64,000 nucleotides of DNA, taken from NCBI RefSeq assembly GCF_042926695.1, contig NZ_CP170642.1:1178001-1242000 (forward strand), written 5' to 3'. The notes beneath the pieces are model-generated. The model worked only from the letters and a program-made list of their open reading frames with translations, had not been told where the DNA came from and ran no database searches. The translations under genes and the position numbers were made by a program. Shown one piece after another: positions 20,615 to 30,417 of this stretch. This DNA comes from Lonepinella koalarum (lineage in GTDB: Bacteria > Pseudomonadota > Gammaproteobacteria > Enterobacterales > Pasteurellaceae). Numbering within the stretch: the stretch's first letter is position 1; the number at the start of each line of letters is the position of its first letter.

Positions 20615-21226
20615 TTACAAATTATTCAACAACACCTTCACTTCTTGCTGTTCCAATGCCGAGCCATCTTTTAACACTTTCTCAAACTGTTGTCTAGCTG
20701 CATCTTTATCGCCTTTGGCTAACTGAACTTTGCCATTTAATAAGTTTTTTCTCGCCGTCCAACTAGCATCTTTCACTAAATTTAAGGTACTTAATACATC
20801 ATCAAATTTATCTTGTTGTAGTTGCACTTCTGCTAACCGAATACCCGTCACAGAATTTAGAATTTCATCTGGTGCCTGTGTCATTGCCTCTTTTAAATCG
20901 GCTTCTGCTTGAGAAAATTCTTGATTTTGTACCGCACTTTTGGCTTTTTCTAATAACGCTAAAGTCGCATAACTCGTTTTACTATGCTCTTTTACAAAGG
21001 CATCAATTTGTGCATTTTTAGTGGTCGCGTCCGTATTGCTATAAATCACCTGATCGTATTGTGCTGATATTTCTTGTGCTTTAGTGATTTGGTAATCTTG
21101 CCAAAAACGCCAACCAAATACTCCTCCTGCCCCAATAATCACGGCTGCGGTAATGCTTTTATAATTTTCTTTCCACCAAGATTTAATTTCATTGAGTTCT
21201 TGTTCTTCTAAACTGGTATAAGCCAT
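20615..21226 (-). CDS. yfgM: YfgM, ancillary SecYEG translocon subunit
   Basis: A 203-residue inner-membrane protein with a cytoplasmic N-terminal segment (LEEQELNEIKSWWKENY), one membrane helix (AAVIIGAGGVFGW) and a periplasmic TPR-like domain rich in alanine and glutamine. E. coli YfgM associates with PpiD at the Sec translocon and helps periplasmic chaperone handover. It lies three bases after hisS, as in many gammaproteobacteria, and is the last gene of the rodZ operon. Confidence 0.92.
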   Translation of the reverse strand: MAYTSLEEQELNEIKSWWKENYKSITAAVIIGAGGVFGWRFWQDYQITKAQEISAQYDQVIYSNTDATTKNAQIDAFVKEHSKTSYATLALLEKAKSAVQNQEFSQAEADLKEAMTQAPDEILNSVTGIRLAEVQLQQDKFDDVLSTLNLVKDASWTARKNLLNGKVQLAKGDKDAARQQFEKVLKDGSALEQQEVKVLLNNL

Positions 21227-21229
21227 AAT

Positions 21230-22507
21230 TTATTCCTTAAATACTTGCGTTAAATAAGCCACTAATTCATCAACTGCAACTGCTTGTTGTTCGGTGTTGC
21301 CTAATAAATCTTTTACCATAACTTGGTTAGATTGTATTTCACTTTCGCCAATCACAATAGCGAGTTTTGCCCCGACTTTATCGGCACGTTTAAATTGTTT
21401 TTGGAATTTGCCACCACTACAGTGAGTCATCACGCGCAACTGCGGTAATGCTGAACGCAGTTTTTCAGCAATTTTGAAAGCTGCCAAAGTAGTGCCGTCG
21501 CCTGCAAAAACAAGGTAAATATCCACCGCACGTTGTACTGGAATAGATTTATTTACTTCTTGTACTAACAACACTAAACGCTCTAACCCCATCGCAAATC
21601 CAACACTTGGCGTAGCATGTCCGCCTAATTGTTCCACTAAGCCATCATAACGACCACCACCGCAAACTGTGCCTTGAGCGCCTAATGCGGTAGTCACCCA
21701 TTCGAATACCGTTTTGTTGTAATAATCTAAACCACGCACTAATTTCGGGTTAATTTCGTATTGAATACCCATTTCATCTAATAAGGTACAGAGTTGAGCA
21801 AAATGTTCACGGCTTTCATCGTCTAAATAATCAAGTAATTTAGGTGCATTGTTTAACACCTCTTGTAACGCCTGATTTTTAGTATCTAAAATACGTAATG
21901 GATTTTTCTCTAAACGATCTTTTTCTTCATCACTCATCAAATCCACATGATTTTGCAAGAAATCAACCAATGCCGAACGATAATTTTGCCGTGCCTCTAG
22001 CGAACCGATAGAATTGAGTTGTAAAGTGACATACTGATCGATACCTAATTCTTTCCATAAGCGAGCAGTAAGTAAAATCAATTCTGCATCAATTTCTGGA
22101 TTGGCAATCCCAAAAATTTCTACTCCTGCTTGATGAAATTGACGATAACGCCCTTTTTGTGGACGTTCATGACGGAACATCGGTCCGATATACCACAAAC
22201 GTTGTTCATTATTATAAATCCAGCCATGTTCTATTGCTGCACGTACACAACCTGCGGTACCTTCAGGGCGGAGCGTAAGTTGCTCATCGTTATCCCAAAA
22301 AGTGTACATTTCTTTAGAAACCACATCAGTGACTTCACCAATGGCACGAGCGAATAAGGGGGTGCTTTCCACGATTGGCATACGCACTTCACTGTAACCG
22401 TAGCTTGCCAATACTTGACGCACCTTATTTTCAACCCATTGCCACAGCGGTGTATCGGTCGGCGAACTGTCGTTCATGCCACGAATAGCTTGAATGGTTT
22501 TTGCCAT
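21230..22507 (-). CDS. hisS: Histidine--tRNA ligase
   Basis: A 425-residue class II aminoacyl-tRNA synthetase. The start is taken at 22507 (MAKTIQAIRGMND), because AGGACAA lies just upstream and E. coli HisRS begins the same way; the open frame extends 15 codons further without similarity. Motif 2 appears as MFRHERPQKGRYRQFHQAGVE, the histidine A motif as LVRGLDYYNKTVFEW, and motif 3 as GFAMGLERLVLL. It lies in the rodZ-ispG-(ldhA)-hisS-yfgM operon, 23 bp after ldhA. Confidence 0.97.
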   Translation of the reverse strand: MAKTIQAIRGMNDSSPTDTPLWQWVENKVRQVLASYGYSEVRMPIVESTPLFARAIGEVTDVVSKEMYTFWDNDEQLTLRPEGTAGCVRAAIEHGWIYNNEQRLWYIGPMFRHERPQKGRYRQFHQAGVEIFGIANPEIDAELILLTARLWKELGIDQYVTLQLNSIGSLEARQNYRSALVDFLQNHVDLMSDEEKDRLEKNPLRILDTKNQALQEVLNNAPKLLDYLDDESREHFAQLCTLLDEMGIQYEINPKLVRGLDYYNKTVFEWVTTALGAQGTVCGGGRYDGLVEQLGGHATPSVGFAMGLERLVLLVQEVNKSIPVQRAVDIYLVFAGDGTTLAAFKIAEKLRSALPQLRVMTHCSGGKFQKQFKRADKVGAKLAIVIGESEIQSNQVMVKDLLGNTEQQAVAVDELVAYLTQVFKE

Positions 22508-22530
22508 AATTTTGTCCTGTTTCTCCTGTT

Positions 22531-23520
22531 TTATTCTACTTGATTCGGGCAAATTTCACCTAAATTGACTTGCTGAATATTTGCCAAGGTGACATCGGAA
22601 ATATTCAATAAGGCTTCTTCCGTTAAAAAGGCTTGATGTCCAGTCAGTAACACATTATGGCAAGATGAAATACGACGGAATACATCATCTAAAATGACTT
22701 CGTTGGATTTATCTTCAAAAAATAACGACTGTTCATTCTCATACACATCCAAGCCTAAAGCACCGATTTTACTCTGTTTTAGGGCTTCAATAGCGTCCTT
22801 GGTGTTAATCAATGAACCACGGCTGGTGTTAATGATCATTACGCCATCTTTCATTTGCTTAAAGGTTTTTTCGCACAATAAATGGTAGTTATCTGGCGTA
22901 GCCGGGCAATGTAAAGAAATAACATCTGACTGGGTAAAGAGATCATCCAAACTCACATATTTACCGCCTAAAGCTTCTACTTGCGGATTTTCAAAGGGAT
23001 CAAAAGCCAATAATCGCATACCAAAGCCTTTTAAAATACGCATAGTAGCAATCCCAATTTTACCCGTACCGATAATACCCGCGGTACGACCATGCATATT
23101 AAAGCCGATTAAACCTTCTAATGAGAAATTTGCATCTCGAGTACGCTGATAAGCACGATGAATATGACGATTTAGGCTCATCATTAAGCCCACCGCATGT
23201 TCTGCCACCGCTTCTGGGGAATAGGCTGGTACTCGCACGACGCTTAAACCTAATTGTTTTGCCGATTTAAGATCCACATTATTAAACCCTGCGCAACGTA
23301 ACGCCACGATAGTTACACCATACTCTGCTAACTTTTTCAACACCGCTTGATCAGCATTGTCATTAACAAAAATACACACTGCTTGACAGCCTTCTGCCAT
23401 TTTGGCAGTGTCCACATTTAGTTGAAAATCAAAGAAATGCAGATCAAAGCTGTATGTAGTATTAGCTTGTTGCAAATACTTGCGATCATAATTCTTACTA
23501 CTAAAAACGGCAATTTTCAT
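22531..23520 (-). CDS. ldhA: D-lactate dehydrogenase (NAD-dependent, fermentative)
   Basis: A 329-residue D-2-hydroxyacid dehydrogenase reducing pyruvate to D-lactate in fermentation. The NAD-binding motif GTGKIGIATMRILKGFG lies near 150-166. Catalytic residues fit the family: Arg in NTSRGSLINT, Glu in the DVYENEQ region, and His in LLTGHQAFLTEEAL. Length equals E. coli LdhA (329). It sits within 14 and 23 bp of ispG and hisS, so it appears inserted into an otherwise conserved operon. Confidence 0.93.
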   Translation of the reverse strand: MKIAVFSSKNYDRKYLQQANTTYSFDLHFFDFQLNVDTAKMAEGCQAVCIFVNDNADQAVLKKLAEYGVTIVALRCAGFNNVDLKSAKQLGLSVVRVPAYSPEAVAEHAVGLMMSLNRHIHRAYQRTRDANFSLEGLIGFNMHGRTAGIIGTGKIGIATMRILKGFGMRLLAFDPFENPQVEALGGKYVSLDDLFTQSDVISLHCPATPDNYHLLCEKTFKQMKDGVMIINTSRGSLINTKDAIEALKQSKIGALGLDVYENEQSLFFEDKSNEVILDDVFRRISSCHNVLLTGHQAFLTEEALLNISDVTLANIQQVNLGEICPNQVE

Positions 23521-23534
23521 ATTTTTCCCTTCTA

Positions 23535-24647
23535 TTAAAGCTGTGAAATATCAATACGTTGTGATTGCCGTGCCACTTTGGCACGAATTTTGGCTTCAAG
23601 CTGATCAATGAGATCATCATTATCAAAGCGTTCTTTCTGACGCTCACCATCTAAATAATAACCGCTTTTTTTGTTACCACCGGTAACACCTAAATCAGAT
23701 ACCAAGGCTTCACCTGGTCCATTCACCACACAACCAATAATTGATACATCCATCGGCGTAATAATATCTTCAAGTCGTTGTTCTAACGCATTCACTGTTC
23801 CTATCACATCAAATTCTTGACGAGAACAGGTTGGACAAGCAATAAAGTTAATGCCACGAGAACGAATGCGTAAGGATTTCAAAATATCAAAGCCTACTTT
23901 GATTTCTTCCACGGGATCCGCCGCTAATGATACTCGCAACGTATCGCCAATCCCTTCCGCTAAAAGCATGCCTAAACCCACCGCACTTTTTACCGCACCT
24001 GCTCTGGCACCACCAGCTTCGGTAATACCAAGATGTAACGGCTGTTTAATCGCTTTGGCTAACAAACGGTAACTTTCCACCGCTAAAAACACATCTGACG
24101 CTTTTACGCTCACTTTAAATTGATCGAAGTTTAAACGATCTAAAATTTCAACATGACGTAACGCACTTTCTAATAAGGCTTCTGGGGTTGGTTCGCCGTA
24201 TTTTTCCTGCAAATCTTTTTCCAACGAACCTGCATTTACGCCAATACGGATCGGAATATTATTATATCTAGCACAATCTACTACGGCTCGAATGCGATCT
24301 TCACGTCCGATATTACCGGGGTTAATCCGTAAACAATCCACACCGTATTCTGCCACTTTCAGGGCAATCCGATAATCAAAGTGAATATCCGCCACCAACG
24401 GCACATTCACTTGCTGTTTAATTAATTTAAAAGCTTCGGCTGCGTCCATGGTTGGCACAGAAACTCGTACAATATCCGCCCCAACTCGCTCAAGAGCTTT
24501 AATTTGAGCAACCGTCGCTTCTACATCTGTGGTACGAGTATTGGTCATAGATTGTACGGCAATGGGAGCATCGCCCCCTACAGGCACTTTACCTACATAA
24601 ATTTTTGTCGATTCACGACGTTTAATGGTTGGTTTAAAATCTGACAT
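23535..24647 (-). CDS. ispG: 4-hydroxy-3-methylbut-2-enyl diphosphate synthase
   Basis: A 370-residue Fe-S enzyme of the MEP isoprenoid pathway that converts ME-cPP to HMBPP. The N-terminal TIM-barrel-type part is clear (VQSMTNTRTTDVEATVAQI, VPLVADIHFDYRIAL). The three cluster cysteines are in ACPTCSRQEFDVIG and IIGCVVNGPGEA. Length is typical. It depends on Fe-S assembly by the ISC system encoded further along the window. It starts 11 bp after rodZ. Confidence 0.97.
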   Translation of the reverse strand: MSDFKPTIKRRESTKIYVGKVPVGGDAPIAVQSMTNTRTTDVEATVAQIKALERVGADIVRVSVPTMDAAEAFKLIKQQVNVPLVADIHFDYRIALKVAEYGVDCLRINPGNIGREDRIRAVVDCARYNNIPIRIGVNAGSLEKDLQEKYGEPTPEALLESALRHVEILDRLNFDQFKVSVKASDVFLAVESYRLLAKAIKQPLHLGITEAGGARAGAVKSAVGLGMLLAEGIGDTLRVSLAADPVEEIKVGFDILKSLRIRSRGINFIACPTCSRQEFDVIGTVNALEQRLEDIITPMDVSIIGCVVNGPGEALVSDLGVTGGNKKSGYYLDGERQKERFDNDDLIDQLEAKIRAKVARQSQRIDISQL

Positions 24648-24658
24648 AATTCTCGTTA

Positions 24659-25657
24659 TTATGGTAATTTAATGCGAGCAACACGACCATCAATTTTCAA
24701 TGGGTAGTTTTCGCCTTTGTAAGTGATTTTGACGTTCGCTGGAGCCCCAATAGTTAATGCATAAGGACCTTTACCATCAAGGGTAATCACTTCGCCTTGT
24801 TTATACTCTTTTTGTGCCACTAAATTATGACGTTTTGCATCACGTACGGCAATCCAGCTTGTCGCCGTAGTGACTTCAATTTGTAAATCCCCTGACACAG
24901 GATTATCTACTGTATTTTGAGTATGATTATCCGTAGCAATCGAATCCGTAGTATCCACATTATCGTTCACGCTATGTTGCATAAGAATCCCCTGTGCTGG
25001 ACTATCTACACTTTCCGTGGTATTTTCTTTTTCTTGTGGGTTAATGGCTGTCGATGTCATCGCATTACTATTATTTTCTGGATTATTTTGCACCGCACTT
25101 TCTACTATTTGTGCGTTAGCTTGTGCTGAATCCACAATAGTCGTCTCTGTCATGGTTGCTACATGATCACTATGCTCTAGCGCTTTATTCTGTCCTTCCG
25201 TTGAGACATAATTTTGCACTAAATTATCGCGCTCAGAATTAGTTTGTTGATAATTTTCCCACCACCAAAGGGCAGTCATTCCAATCACAAATAAAAGTAC
25301 AAGAGCCGTTAACCAACCTACCCACCGACCATGTGAAGAGTGGGGATTCACCACTTTTTTGACTTTAACATGCTTATTTAAATCATTTCTTACCACGCCA
25401 CCAAAATCAATAGCGCCATCTTTCCATAAGCTATCTGGCAATTTCAAAAATTCAGCATAATTACGCACATATCCTTTCATAAAAGTAGCAGGAATATTTT
25501 TCTGCACAAATTCATTATTTTCGATACTTTCTACCACAATAGGACGTAAATTCACTTTTTCTGCGGCTTGTTCAATTGTCAAATTGAGCTTTTGACGAGC
25601 TTGGCGGAAAGTTTCTCCTACGGTTATTCTTTCTGCTGAATTAATCTGCGTATCCAT
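24659..25657 (-). CDS. rodZ: Cytoskeleton protein RodZ
   Basis: A 332-residue bitopic membrane protein linking MreB to the cell-wall elongation machinery. It has a cytoplasmic helix-turn-helix domain (GETFRQARQKLNLTIEQAAEKVNL, about 13-80), a juxtamembrane basic patch (HVKVKKVVNPHSS), one membrane helix (WLTALVLLFVIGMTALWWW), a long Ser/Thr/Asn-rich periplasmic linker and a C-terminal beta domain (VTTATSWIAVRDAK to the end). It is the first gene of the rodZ-ispG-ldhA-hisS-yfgM run. Confidence 0.93.
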   Translation of the reverse strand: MDTQINSAERITVGETFRQARQKLNLTIEQAAEKVNLRPIVVESIENNEFVQKNIPATFMKGYVRNYAEFLKLPDSLWKDGAIDFGGVVRNDLNKHVKVKKVVNPHSSHGRWVGWLTALVLLFVIGMTALWWWENYQQTNSERDNLVQNYVSTEGQNKALEHSDHVATMTETTIVDSAQANAQIVESAVQNNPENNSNAMTSTAINPQEKENTTESVDSPAQGILMQHSVNDNVDTTDSIATDNHTQNTVDNPVSGDLQIEVTTATSWIAVRDAKRHNLVAQKEYKQGEVITLDGKGPYALTIGAPANVKITYKGENYPLKIDGRVARIKLP

Positions 25658-25746
25658 AAGTTCAAGTATTTCCTAAAAAATATAAAGATAAAATTAAATG
25701 GTTAAGTTTAAAGTTGTCATGGCGGTTTTGCAACTGTTATTTATTG

Positions 25747-26718
25747 CTAAGCAGTTGCGATCGCAAAAGCCATCACTTGTTCAATAGTTTCAGCACCTAA
25801 AGCAATCATCATTAATCGATCCACCCCTAAAGCCACACCTGATGTATTAGGCATTCCGGCTTGCAAAGCCGCTAAAAAACGAGAATCAATTGAACGTATC
25901 GGCAACCCTAATTTTTGACGTACGCGATTATCCTGCTCAAAACGATTAAATTGCTCATGCGCATCGGTTAACTCATGGAAACCATTAGCCAGTTCTAAGC
26001 CTTTATAATAGAATTCAAAACGCTCTGCTACACGGTGATCTTCCGAACTAATTTGCGCTAACGCTGCTTGACTCGCGGGAAAATGATAAATGGCCACTGG
26101 ACGATTTTGACCAATTTTAGGTTCCACGACTTCACTGAACAGAAATTGTAGCAAAATATCTCGATCTTCATTTTCATCACACATAAAATTATATTTTTTG
26201 GCTTTATTGACTAACTCGGTTTTACTCGCTGATAAAGGATCTAAACCAACATATTGTTGAAAAACAAATTGATAGCTTAAACTTTCAGTGGGTTCACAAT
26301 CTAAAATATTCTGTAACAAATCATCCACCTCATTAATCAATCGATACATATCAAAAAATGGACGATACCATTCTAACATAGTAAATTCAGGATTATGACA
26401 ACGACCTGCTTCTTCATTACGAAAAACATGACAAAGTTGGAAAATCGCCCCTGAACCTGCCGCTAATAGACGTTTCATATGATATTCCGGGCTGGTATTT
26501 AACCATAATGTCTTCGATTGTTTGTTAAAAGGAGCAACAAACTCTGTGCTAAAGGTGGATAAATTAACATCTGTCACACCAAATTCACTCAGAATTGGCG
26601 TTTCCACCTCCAAAATACCACGTTCAGAAAAAAAACGACGAATTTCTGCTATGATTTTAGCACGAGCCAGTAAATTCTTAATTGGGGCAGTTGGCTGCCA
26701 TGAAATCTCTGTTGACAT
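25747..26718 (-). CDS. epmA: EF-P--(R)-beta-lysine ligase
   Basis: A 323-residue class II LysRS-like enzyme lacking the tRNA anticodon-binding domain. It attaches (R)-beta-lysine to a conserved lysine of elongation factor P. Motifs are VFRNEEAGRCHNPEFTMLEWYRP (motif 2 and its loop) and GVALGVDRLMMIALG (motif 3). In many relatives it lies divergent from frdABCD, exactly as here. Length is that of E. coli EpmA (325). Confidence 0.95.
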   Translation of the reverse strand: MSTEISWQPTAPIKNLLARAKIIAEIRRFFSERGILEVETPILSEFGVTDVNLSTFSTEFVAPFNKQSKTLWLNTSPEYHMKRLLAAGSGAIFQLCHVFRNEEAGRCHNPEFTMLEWYRPFFDMYRLINEVDDLLQNILDCEPTESLSYQFVFQQYVGLDPLSASKTELVNKAKKYNFMCDENEDRDILLQFLFSEVVEPKIGQNRPVAIYHFPASQAALAQISSEDHRVAERFEFYYKGLELANGFHELTDAHEQFNRFEQDNRVRQKLGLPIRSIDSRFLAALQAGMPNTSGVALGVDRLMMIALGAETIEQVMAFAIATA

Positions 26719-27011
26719 AAAAATAAATCAATGTGAAAAAATAGACTTTATTTTAACTTGAATTCAATAAAAAACCAAACGTAACGAAGTAGGGTGAAGT
26801 AGCAAAATGTGCAATCTTTATTCTCTTCAATAATAATAAAAATCATCTTTAACTTATTAATAATTCTTATTTTTGCTAACTGTAGTGAATTTTACCTAAA
26901 TTTTTGAGCTAGATCACATTTCTAACAATTAGATTAAAAAAGAGATAGTAATTTATTAAAATTTAAGTAACATTATTATTGTTAATTAATTCTTTTGTGG
27001 GGGACATAATT
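26719..27011 (+). promoter_or_regulatory. epmA-frdA divergent intergenic region
   Basis: About 290 AT-rich bases between divergent genes. Apart from the FNR-like site at 26904-26917 and the frdA ribosome site GTGGGGGAC at 26997-27005, I see no gene or strong secondary structure. Confidence 0.5.
26904..26917 (+). promoter_or_regulatory. FNR-like site upstream of frdABCD
   Basis: TTGAGCTAGATCAC matches TTGAT-N4-ATCAA at eight of ten positions, about 95 bp before frdA. FNR activates frd anaerobically in E. coli, so an activator site here is expected. Confidence 0.65.
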
Positions 27012-28820
27012 GTGCAAATTGTCAATGTAGATATTGCGATTGTCGGTGCTGGTGGTGGTGGATTACGCTCCGCAATTGCGGCGACAGAAGCCAATCCTAA
27101 TCTTAAAATTGCTTTAGTTTCAAAAGTTTATCCTATGCGTAGCCATACAGTTGCGGCTGAAGGTGGTGCGGCAGCGGTTATCAAAGAAGAAGATAGCTAC
27201 GATAAACACTTTAATGACACCGTATCCGGTGGTGACTGGTTATGTGAACAAGATGTGGTAGAATATTTTGTTAAACATTCTCCAGTAGAAATGACCCAAC
27301 TCGAACGTTGGGGCTGTCCTTGGTCTCGTAAACAAGATGGTGATGTGAACGTTCGCCGTTTCGGTGGGATGAAAATTGAACGTACTTGGTTTGCCGCTGA
27401 CAAAACTGGGTTCCATTTATTACACACGCTTTTCCAAACATCCATTCAATATCCACAAATCCAACGTTTTGATGAACATTTCGTATTAGATATTCTAACG
27501 GATGATGGTCACGCCTGTGGTTTGGTCGCGATGAATATGATGGAAGGTACCTTAATTCAAATCAATGCCAAAGCCGTGGTTATTGCAACGGGAGGGGGTT
27601 GCCGTGCGTTTAAATTTAATACTAACGGCGGTATCGTTACCGGTGACGGTCTTTCTATGGCATATCGTCACGGAGTGCCACTACGTGATATGGAATTTGT
27701 ACAATATCACCCAACAGGTTTGCCAAATACGGGTATTTTGATGACTGAAGGTTGTCGAGGTGAAGGGGGTATTCTGCTAAATAAAAATGGTTACCGCTAC
27801 TTACAAGATTATGGACTAGGTCCTGAAACACCAGTAGGTAAACCAGAAAACAAATATATGGAATTAGGTCCCCGCGATAAAGTGTCCCAAGCATTCTGGC
27901 AAGAATGGCGTAAAGGTAATACATTAAAAACAGCCAAAGGTGTTGATGTGGTGAATCTTGATTTACGCCACTTAGGGGAAAAATACTTACATGAACGTTT
28001 ACCATTTATTTGTGAGTTAGCACAAGCCTATGAAGGAGTAAACCCGGTTGAACAACCAATTCCTGTTCGTCCAGTTGTTCACTATACTATGGGTGGTATT
28101 GAAGTAGATTTCAACAGCGAAACCTGTATTAAAGGCTTATTTGCGGTGGGTGAATGTGCATCTTCTGGCTTACATGGTGCCAACCGTTTAGGTTCTAACT
28201 CATTAGCAGAACTTGTCGTATTAGGTCGTGTGGCAGGTGAATATGCTGCACAACGTGCGGTAGAAAATGTTTCTATAAATCAGGATGCCGTTGATGCTCA
28301 AGCTCGTGATGTGATTAAACGCTTGGAAGATTTATATAACCAAGAAGGCACCGAAAGTTGGGCTCAAATTCGTGAAGAAATGGGTATGTCCATGGAAGAA
28401 GGTTGTGGTATTTACCGTGACCAACAAAGTATGCAAACGACCGTGGATAAAATTGCCGAATTAAAAGAACGCTATAAACGTATTCGCATTCAAGATCGTT
28501 CTAGTGTCTTTAACACCAACGTGCTTTATACGGTGGAATTAGGTTATATCTTAGATGTAGCACAATCCATTGCCAACTCAGCCATTGAACGTAAAGAATC
28601 TCGTGGTGCGCATCAACGTTTAGACTATGTGGAACGTGATGATGTGAATTACTTACAACATACCTTGGCGTTCTACAATGGAGAGAGTGCACCACGCATT
28701 GAATACAGTCCAGTGAAAATTACCAAATCACAACCGGCGAAACGTGTTTACGGTGCAGAAGCAGATGCGGCGGAAGCAGCTAAAGCAGCGGCTAACAAAG
28801 GGGAGAAAGCAAATGTCTAA
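27012..28820 (+). CDS. frdA: Fumarate reductase flavoprotein subunit
   Basis: Catalytic subunit of the membrane-bound fumarate reductase, reducing fumarate to succinate in anaerobic respiration. I start it at GTG 27012 (GGGGGAC seven bases upstream). This gives 602 residues, the E. coli length, and removes an 11-codon extension unlike the family. Visible are the FAD dinucleotide motif AIVGAGGGGLRSAIAA, the flavin-linking His in RSHTVAAEGG, and the active-site region VQYHPTGLPNTGILMTEGCRGEGG. Its last eight bases overlap frdB. Confidence 0.96.
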   Translation: MQIVNVDIAIVGAGGGGLRSAIAATEANPNLKIALVSKVYPMRSHTVAAEGGAAAVIKEEDSYDKHFNDTVSGGDWLCEQDVVEYFVKHSPVEMTQLERWGCPWSRKQDGDVNVRRFGGMKIERTWFAADKTGFHLLHTLFQTSIQYPQIQRFDEHFVLDILTDDGHACGLVAMNMMEGTLIQINAKAVVIATGGGCRAFKFNTNGGIVTGDGLSMAYRHGVPLRDMEFVQYHPTGLPNTGILMTEGCRGEGGILLNKNGYRYLQDYGLGPETPVGKPENKYMELGPRDKVSQAFWQEWRKGNTLKTAKGVDVVNLDLRHLGEKYLHERLPFICELAQAYEGVNPVEQPIPVRPVVHYTMGGIEVDFNSETCIKGLFAVGECASSGLHGANRLGSNSLAELVVLGRVAGEYAAQRAVENVSINQDAVDAQARDVIKRLEDLYNQEGTESWAQIREEMGMSMEEGCGIYRDQQSMQTTVDKIAELKERYKRIRIQDRSSVFNTNVLYTVELGYILDVAQSIANSAIERKESRGAHQRLDYVERDDVNYLQHTLAFYNGESAPRIEYSPVKITKSQPAKRVYGAEADAAEAAKAAANKGEKANV

Positions 28821-29583
28821 TGAATCAATTATGACGGTAGAAGTGCTACGCTATAATCCTGAAGTGGATCAAAAGCCACACCTATGCACTTATCAAGTAC
28901 CTTATGATAACCAAACATCTTTATTAGATGCGTTAGGTTACATTAAAGATAAACTGGAACCCGAACTTTCCTACCGTTGGTCTTGTCGTATGGCAATCTG
29001 TGGTTCTTGTGGGATGATGGTGAACAATAAACCAAAACTCGCATGTAAAACGTTCTTACGTGATTACAGCGGTCATATGCGGATTGAACCGTTAGCCAAC
29101 TTCCCAATTGAACGTGATTTAGTGGTGGATTTAAGTCACTTTATTGAAAGTTTAGAAGCCATCAAACCTTATATTATTGGCAACAAAATGCCTGAATTAG
29201 ATGGTCAACCACATCCGTCAGCAGAATTGGCGAAAAGTCGTACCAAACAAACACCTAAACAACTTGAGAAATATCGTCAATTCTCCATGTGTATCAACTG
29301 CGGTCTTTGCTATGCAGCTTGTCCACAGTTTGGTTTAAACCCTGAATTTGTAGGACCTGCAGCGTTAACCTTGGCTCACCGCTACAATTTAGATAACCGT
29401 GATCACGCTAAAGCACAACGTATGCCGATTATCAATGGTGATAATGGTGTTTGGTCTTGTACTTTCGTTGGGGCTTGTTCCGAAGTTTGTCCGAAACACG
29501 TTAACCCTGCGGCAGCAATTAACCAAAGTAAATTAGAAAGTGCTAAAGACTATCTAATTTCAATGCTTAAACCAAAAGCTTAG
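28813..29583 (+). CDS. frdB: Fumarate reductase iron-sulfur subunit
   Basis: A 256-residue electron-transfer subunit carrying [2Fe-2S], [4Fe-4S] and [3Fe-4S] clusters between quinol and FrdA. The Cys sets are CRMAICGSCGMMVN...AC, CINCGLCYAACPQF and CTFVGACSEVCPK. The start at 28813 (MSNESIMTVEVLRYNPE) is preceded by GGGAGAAAG and overlaps the end of frdA. A longer frame from 28744 has no similarity upstream of this. Confidence 0.96.
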   Translation: MSNESIMTVEVLRYNPEVDQKPHLCTYQVPYDNQTSLLDALGYIKDKLEPELSYRWSCRMAICGSCGMMVNNKPKLACKTFLRDYSGHMRIEPLANFPIERDLVVDLSHFIESLEAIKPYIIGNKMPELDGQPHPSAELAKSRTKQTPKQLEKYRQFSMCINCGLCYAACPQFGLNPEFVGPAALTLAHRYNLDNRDHAKAQRMPIINGDNGVWSCTFVGACSEVCPKHVNPAAAINQSKLESAKDYLISMLKPKA

Positions 29584-29591
29584 GGGGAGTT

Positions 29592-29984
29592 ATGACTGAA
29601 TTAGCAAGTAAACGTAATAAATATCATCGTGAAATGACCGCCACTTGGTGGAAAAAATGGAATTTTTATCAATTCTATATGCTGCGAGAAGCCACTGCAT
29701 TTTCCGCTGTTTGGTTCTGTTTAGTTTTACTTTATGGCATCATTTCTTTAGGTAGTGAAAATGGCTTTGTAGAAAACTTTATTCCTTTTTTGCAAAACCC
29801 TATCGTCATTATTTTGAATCTGATTTCAGTGGCCGCATCCATTTTACATTCCGTGACATTTTTCCATATGTCTGGCGAAGTAATGTCTGGCACATTAGGC
29901 GTAAAATCCGAGCTAATCCGTAAAGGATTCTACGTTATTTTCGCTGTAGTCAGTGTTGTTCTTCTGATTTTAGCTTTTATTTAA
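29592..29984 (+). CDS. frdC: Fumarate reductase membrane anchor subunit C
   Basis: A 130-residue inner-membrane anchor with three hydrophobic segments, starting TELASKRNKYHREMTATWWKKWNFYQFYMLREATA as FrdC proteins do. Together with FrdD it binds menaquinol and the FrdAB head. AGGGGGAG precedes the start and it follows frdB by eight bases. Confidence 0.95.
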   Translation: MTELASKRNKYHREMTATWWKKWNFYQFYMLREATAFSAVWFCLVLLYGIISLGSENGFVENFIPFLQNPIVIILNLISVAASILHSVTFFHMSGEVMSGTLGVKSELIRKGFYVIFAVVSVVLLILAFI

Positions 29985-29996
29985 GGGGATAGAACT

Positions 29997-30341
29997 ATGG
30001 TTGATCAAAATCCAAAACGTTCTCAAGAACCACCAGTATGGTTACTATTTAGTGCCGGTAGTGCTATCAGTGCGTTGGCTTTTCCTGCATTAATTTTAAT
30101 TTTAGGTATTTTATTACCCTTTGGGATAATTTCACCTGACAGTATTATTGCATTTAGTCATCACTGGTTAGGCAAATTAGTAATTCTCGTGTTAGCTATT
30201 TTTCCAATGTGGATGGGATTACACCGTATACATCACGGTATGCATGATGTAAAACTCCATATGCCAAATGGTGGACTTATTTTCTATGGTTTAGCTGCAA
30301 TTTATTCAATTGTTGTGATTGGTGCAGTGATCGCCATCTAA
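29997..30341 (+). CDS. frdD: Fumarate reductase membrane anchor subunit D
   Basis: A 114-residue second membrane anchor with three hydrophobic segments. The conserved segment HHWLGKLVILVLAIFPMWMGLHRIHHGMHD contains the quinone-site histidines of the family. AAGGGGATAG precedes the start. It is the last gene of frdABCD, before a terminator. Confidence 0.95.
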   Translation: MVDQNPKRSQEPPVWLLFSAGSAISALAFPALILILGILLPFGIISPDSIIAFSHHWLGKLVILVLAIFPMWMGLHRIHHGMHDVKLHMPNGGLIFYGLAAIYSIVVIGAVIAI

Positions 30342-30356
30342 ATTACATATAATTAG

Positions 30357-30388
30357 AAATAGGTATCCTTGCGGTACCTATTTTTTTG
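30357..30388 (+). terminator. Terminator after frdD
   Basis: The arms AAATAGGTA and TACCTATTT are followed by a T run. Confidence 0.88.
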
Positions 30389-30417
30389 TTTATTTTCACC
30401 GCAGTTAGATTCTAAAA

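Noticed and set aside
22130..22434. Overlapping frames in hisS
   Set aside because: They lie in conserved class II motif sequence of the sense gene and lack independent signals.
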